Source: Amorphus sp040750475 (GTDB lineage Bacteria; Pseudomonadota; Alphaproteobacteria; Rhizobiales; Amorphaceae). From it: a stretch of DNA of 64,000 nt. The notes beneath the pieces were generated by a model. It saw nothing but the letters and a program-made list of their open reading frames with translations. It was not told the DNA's origin and did no database searches. Location: positions 143,337-207,336 of the forward strand of contig NZ_JABJVY010000006.1 of NCBI RefSeq assembly GCF_040750475.1, read 5' to 3'. Below, piece after piece: positions 62,249 through 64,000 of the stretch. Within the stretch, counting starts at the first letter, position 1; each line of letters opens with the position of its first letter. The position numbers were made by a program, and so were the translations under genes.

Positions 62249-62812
62249 GATTCGCGCGATGGTCGATTTCGTCAGCGTCGCGCCGTCAACCGCGTCACGA
62301 AAACCGTCCAATCACGAACCGTCCGTGCGGTCGCCAAACAAACCTCCCTGACCGCCAAACGCGTCGGGGAGGAAATCCACACCCGGCAGGCGCAGCCCCA
62401 ATTCGGTAGCACCCTCGAAGGCGTCGTCTTCGCAACCGGCCGCCCCCTGCCCCTGTCGGAGTTCAACCCGAAACAGTTCTCGTGGGGCGTTCGAGCTCGC
62501 GTCTGGGGTCGCGTCCAACGCTTCCCGACAACGTTCGTCTACGGCGGCCACTGGAAAAACCGAAGCGCACCAATCGCCGGCGACAACGTCTTCAACAACA
62601 CTCGCGGCTACAACCAACGCTCCGAACGCGACAACGCGATCGAAAAACTGTTCGGCCCCTCGATCCCCGAGGAACTCGTTCGCAATACGAGCCGCGAAAT
62701 CTTCTACGAAACCGCCGCGACGATGCTGCCCGCTCGCGTCGCTCACGAGCTCGGCCGCCTCCTCCCGAGCGAACCCCCTCACCCCAAGGCGAACGGCCGG
62801 GCTTTCGCGTAG
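62249..62812 (+). pseudogene. Phage minor tail protein Z (GpZ) family, without a start codon
   Basis: The open frame reads RFRQRRAVNRVTKTVQSRTV, then TAKRVGEEIHTRQAQPQFGS, TGRPLPLSEFNPKQFSWGVR and IEKLFGPSIPEELVRNTSRE, matching the minor tail Z family almost from its usual beginning. There is no ATG, GTG or TTG between the upstream stop (62246-62248) and the conserved part, and the sequence before it is an AT-rich tract. An ATG at 62259 is in another frame and stops after 31 codons. It is therefore probably a 5'-truncated remnant of a structural gene; a frameshift from that ATG is the alternative. Confidence 0.6.
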
Positions 62813-63041
62813 AATTGAGGCAGCGGAGTTGGAAACAATCCCCCGCCTTTCGCGACCCCGACGAAAGTGGTCCGGATCGGCCTGAAAGTCGGGACTTTTC
62901 CCCCGAAAGGGACCGTTTTTTGAGCAAAAAATGGGGCGAAAACGCGGCCCCCCGAGATTTCCGCGTTTTTCGAAATTTTGAAACAGCGGTTTGGTTTGCA
63001 ATCGGACCGTCAACGATTCGCGAACAATGCTTGTATCGAAC

Positions 63042-63614
63042 ATGTCGAAAGAGCAATATGATCAAGGGGTTAGCGCAAAGCTGGTCTCGATCGACGATTT
63101 GACGCCGAACCCGCAGAACGCGCGGAAGCACCCGGCTTCGCAGGTCGCCTCGATCCGAGCTTCGATTTCGGAATACGGGTTTACCAATCCGATCCTCGCC
63201 GACATCGACGACGGCGGCTTGATCGTCGCCGGCCACGGCCGGCGCCTTGCCCTGCTTGAGCTGTTCGCGGCGGGCGAAGCGGTCCGCTTGCCGAACGGCC
63301 GGACGCTACCGGACCGAATGGTCCCGGTGATCGACTGCGCGGGCTGGACCGAGGGCCAGCGCCGCGCCTACACGATCGCCGACAACCGGCTCGCCGAAAC
63401 GTCGACCTGGGACAAGGGGCTGCTCAAGGTCGAGCTGGCGTTCCTCAACGACGAAGGCTTCGACCTCGACCTGACCGGCTTCGAAGGCAAGGCACTCGAC
63501 AAGATGCTGGCGGAAACCACGCCGCCGGATGAGTTCCCGGAGTACGGGGACGATATCGAAACCGATCACCAGTGCCCTCGATGCGGCTACCGGTGGAGCG
63601 GGAAAGCCGGATGA
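63042..63614 (+). CDS. ParB/Srx-fold nuclease-like phage protein with zinc-ribbon tail
   Basis: A 190-residue protein, with ATG 63042 preferred (63027 also possible). The ParB N-terminal-like domain contains SIDDLTPNPQNARKHPASQV, then GLIVAGHGRRLALLEL (GxxR-type box) and RAYTIADNRLAETSTWD. The end, HQCPRCGYRWSGKAG, is a possible zinc-binding knuckle, though only two Cys are in it. In phages this domain commonly precedes or is fused to DNA methyltransferases; here the methyltransferase start overlaps its stop as ATGA. Probably involved in DNA modification and not in partition. Confidence 0.85.
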   Translation: MSKEQYDQGVSAKLVSIDDLTPNPQNARKHPASQVASIRASISEYGFTNPILADIDDGGLIVAGHGRRLALLELFAAGEAVRLPNGRTLPDRMVPVIDCAGWTEGQRRAYTIADNRLAETSTWDKGLLKVELAFLNDEGFDLDLTGFEGKALDKMLAETTPPDEFPEYGDDIETDHQCPRCGYRWSGKAG

Positions 63615-63898
63615 GCAAGCCGACATATCGGGTCCCATCGATGGCGGAGATCGCCGCCCAGGCGTGGAACGGCCGGACCGTCGTTTCGACCTTCGCCGGC
63701 TGCGGCGGGTCATCGACCGGCTATCGGATGGCTGGCTTCCTCGTCCTATGGGCGAACGAATTCGTCGACGCGGCGCGCGAAGTCTACGCGCTCAACGCGC
63801 GCCAAGGCACCGTCGTCGACGGCCGCGATATTCGCGACATAGGGGCGACGGACGTCCTGACCGAGACCGGCCTTGAGGTGGGCGAGCTAGTGGATTGA
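63611..63898 (+). pseudogene. DNA cytosine-5 methyltransferase, truncated by an insertion
   Basis: From ATG 63611 the product reaches the SAM-binding motif I TVVSTFAGCGGSSTGYRMAG and GTVVDGRDIRDI, then stops after TETGLEVGELVD. Normally the catalytic Pro-Cys motif (GSPPC) follows shortly after this point. The end coincides with the terminus of an IS630-type transposase gene on the other strand, so the gene has been interrupted and the catalytic part is displaced beyond the window. Confidence 0.85.
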
Positions 63899-64000
63899 TT
63901 CCAACGTTTGGAACCCTCGGCTTCGTGCGGCGATGATGGCGTCCGGATCGGCACGCCAGACGAAGGGCTTCGCCTCGCCGTCGTTGTGCTCGTCGACGAA
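63887..64000 (-). CDS. IS630-family transposase, C-terminal end (gene continues outside)
   Basis: Read leftward from the window edge the frame gives FVDEHNDGEAKPFVWRADPD, then AIIAARSRGFQTLESIH and a stop at 63887-63889. The HND-x-x-x-KPFxW-x-ADPD stretch is the usual end of IS630/Tc1-like transposases. Only 37 codons are visible. Confidence 0.85.
   Translation of the reverse strand, partial: FVDEHNDGEAKPFVWRADPDAIIAARSRGFQTLESIH
63888..64000. mobile_element. IS630-type insertion sequence, one end
   Basis: Methyltransferase homology ends at CTAG (63887-63890) and transposase coding begins from the same point. A TA dinucleotide at 63888-63889 would be the duplicated target expected for IS630 elements. 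The other end is beyond the window. Confidence 0.7.

Larger units (their letters stand above)
39051..64000. mobile_element. Integrated prophage, left end at tRNA-Asn, right end outside the window
   Basis: From the tRNA onward, gene content changes to phage type: integrase, excisionase, SSB, helicase, recombination nucleases, CI-like repressor, RuvC-like nuclease, primase-helicase, a tail-protein remnant and ParB/methyltransferase. The integrase points to the tRNA, the usual layout when the tRNA 3' end is the attachment core. I saw no second copy of the tRNA 3' end within the window, so attR should lie beyond 64000. Several genes carry lesions, and accessory modules (two SDR-regulator pairs, an AAA-protease-TIR cassette, an IS630-type element) are embedded. 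Confidence 0.85.

Noticed and set aside
62312..63043. 243-codon open frame on the minus strand next to the tail remnant
   Set aside because: Antisense to recognisable tail Z coding sequence; its own product has no motifs.

Overview
The window is GC-rich chromosomal DNA of an alphaproteobacterium, most likely a member of the Hyphomicrobiales. The strongest support is gene order: a leftward housekeeping block rpoZ - rsh - pyrE - DUF2062 - pdxJ - acpS - lepB - rnc - era - recO - parC, which is characteristic of that group. Single-copy markers such as HspQ, an ATP12 chaperone, a sulfolipid synthase (SqdB-like) and an intracellular PHB depolymerase fit the same lineage. I worked from sequence alone, so family assignments rest on recognised motifs and not on searches.

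Left part (1-39 kb, core genome). A DUF2182 membrane protein, a UbiH-family hydroxylase, an AEC carrier, an LpxL/HtrB-like acyltransferase and a CoA ester lyase precede the parC-to-rpoZ block. Many junctions in that block are ATGA/GTGA overlaps, implying translational coupling. A NYN-domain protein and a family-5 uracil-DNA glycosylase follow. Next is a phenylacetate-catabolism neighbourhood: a Liv-type ABC importer (livF, livG, livM, livH and a binding protein), paaN, and divergently paaG, paaI, paaK and a TetR regulator, with an operator-like palindrome between paaN and paaG. The ring-epoxidase genes paaABCDE are not in the window. After that come a HAD phosphatase, ATP12, SqdB, an XRE-cupin regulator, an MFS exporter, two GST paralogues, PhaZ and CobU. 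Intergenic spaces carry REP-like palindromes with a GAAA loop.

Right part (39.05-64 kb, integrated prophage). It starts immediately downstream of tRNA-Asn(GUU), with a tyrosine integrase pointing at the tRNA. The left arm (leftward) holds Xis, SSB, a Dda/RecD-like helicase and a set of recombination genes (YqaJ nuclease, DnaQ-like exonuclease, RecT-like protein). A CI-type repressor separates it from a rightward arm with a RuvC-like nuclease and a large primase-helicase. Several genes carry apparent inactivating lesions: single-base frameshifts in integrase, YqaJ and a small regulator-like gene, and an exonuclease/RecT deletion fusion. Further right a ParB-like gene is followed by a cytosine methyltransferase cut by an IS630-type insertion at the window edge. 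No such lesions were seen in the 39 kb of core genome, so this looks like a decaying prophage that now serves as an accessory-gene platform.

Its cargo includes two regulator-plus-SDR divergent pairs and, most interesting, a leftward three-gene cassette at 56.6-61.3 kb: an AAA+ ATPase with a C-terminal helix-turn-helix, an intracellular subtilisin-like protease with an intact Asp/His/Ser triad, and a protein ending in a CAP12/Pycsar-type TIR domain. I read this as a candidate protease-TIR antiphage system with its own promoter. Operator-like ATCCAAC boxes and AT-rich tracts occur in parallel arrangements at 46-47 kb and 61.9-62.2 kb.
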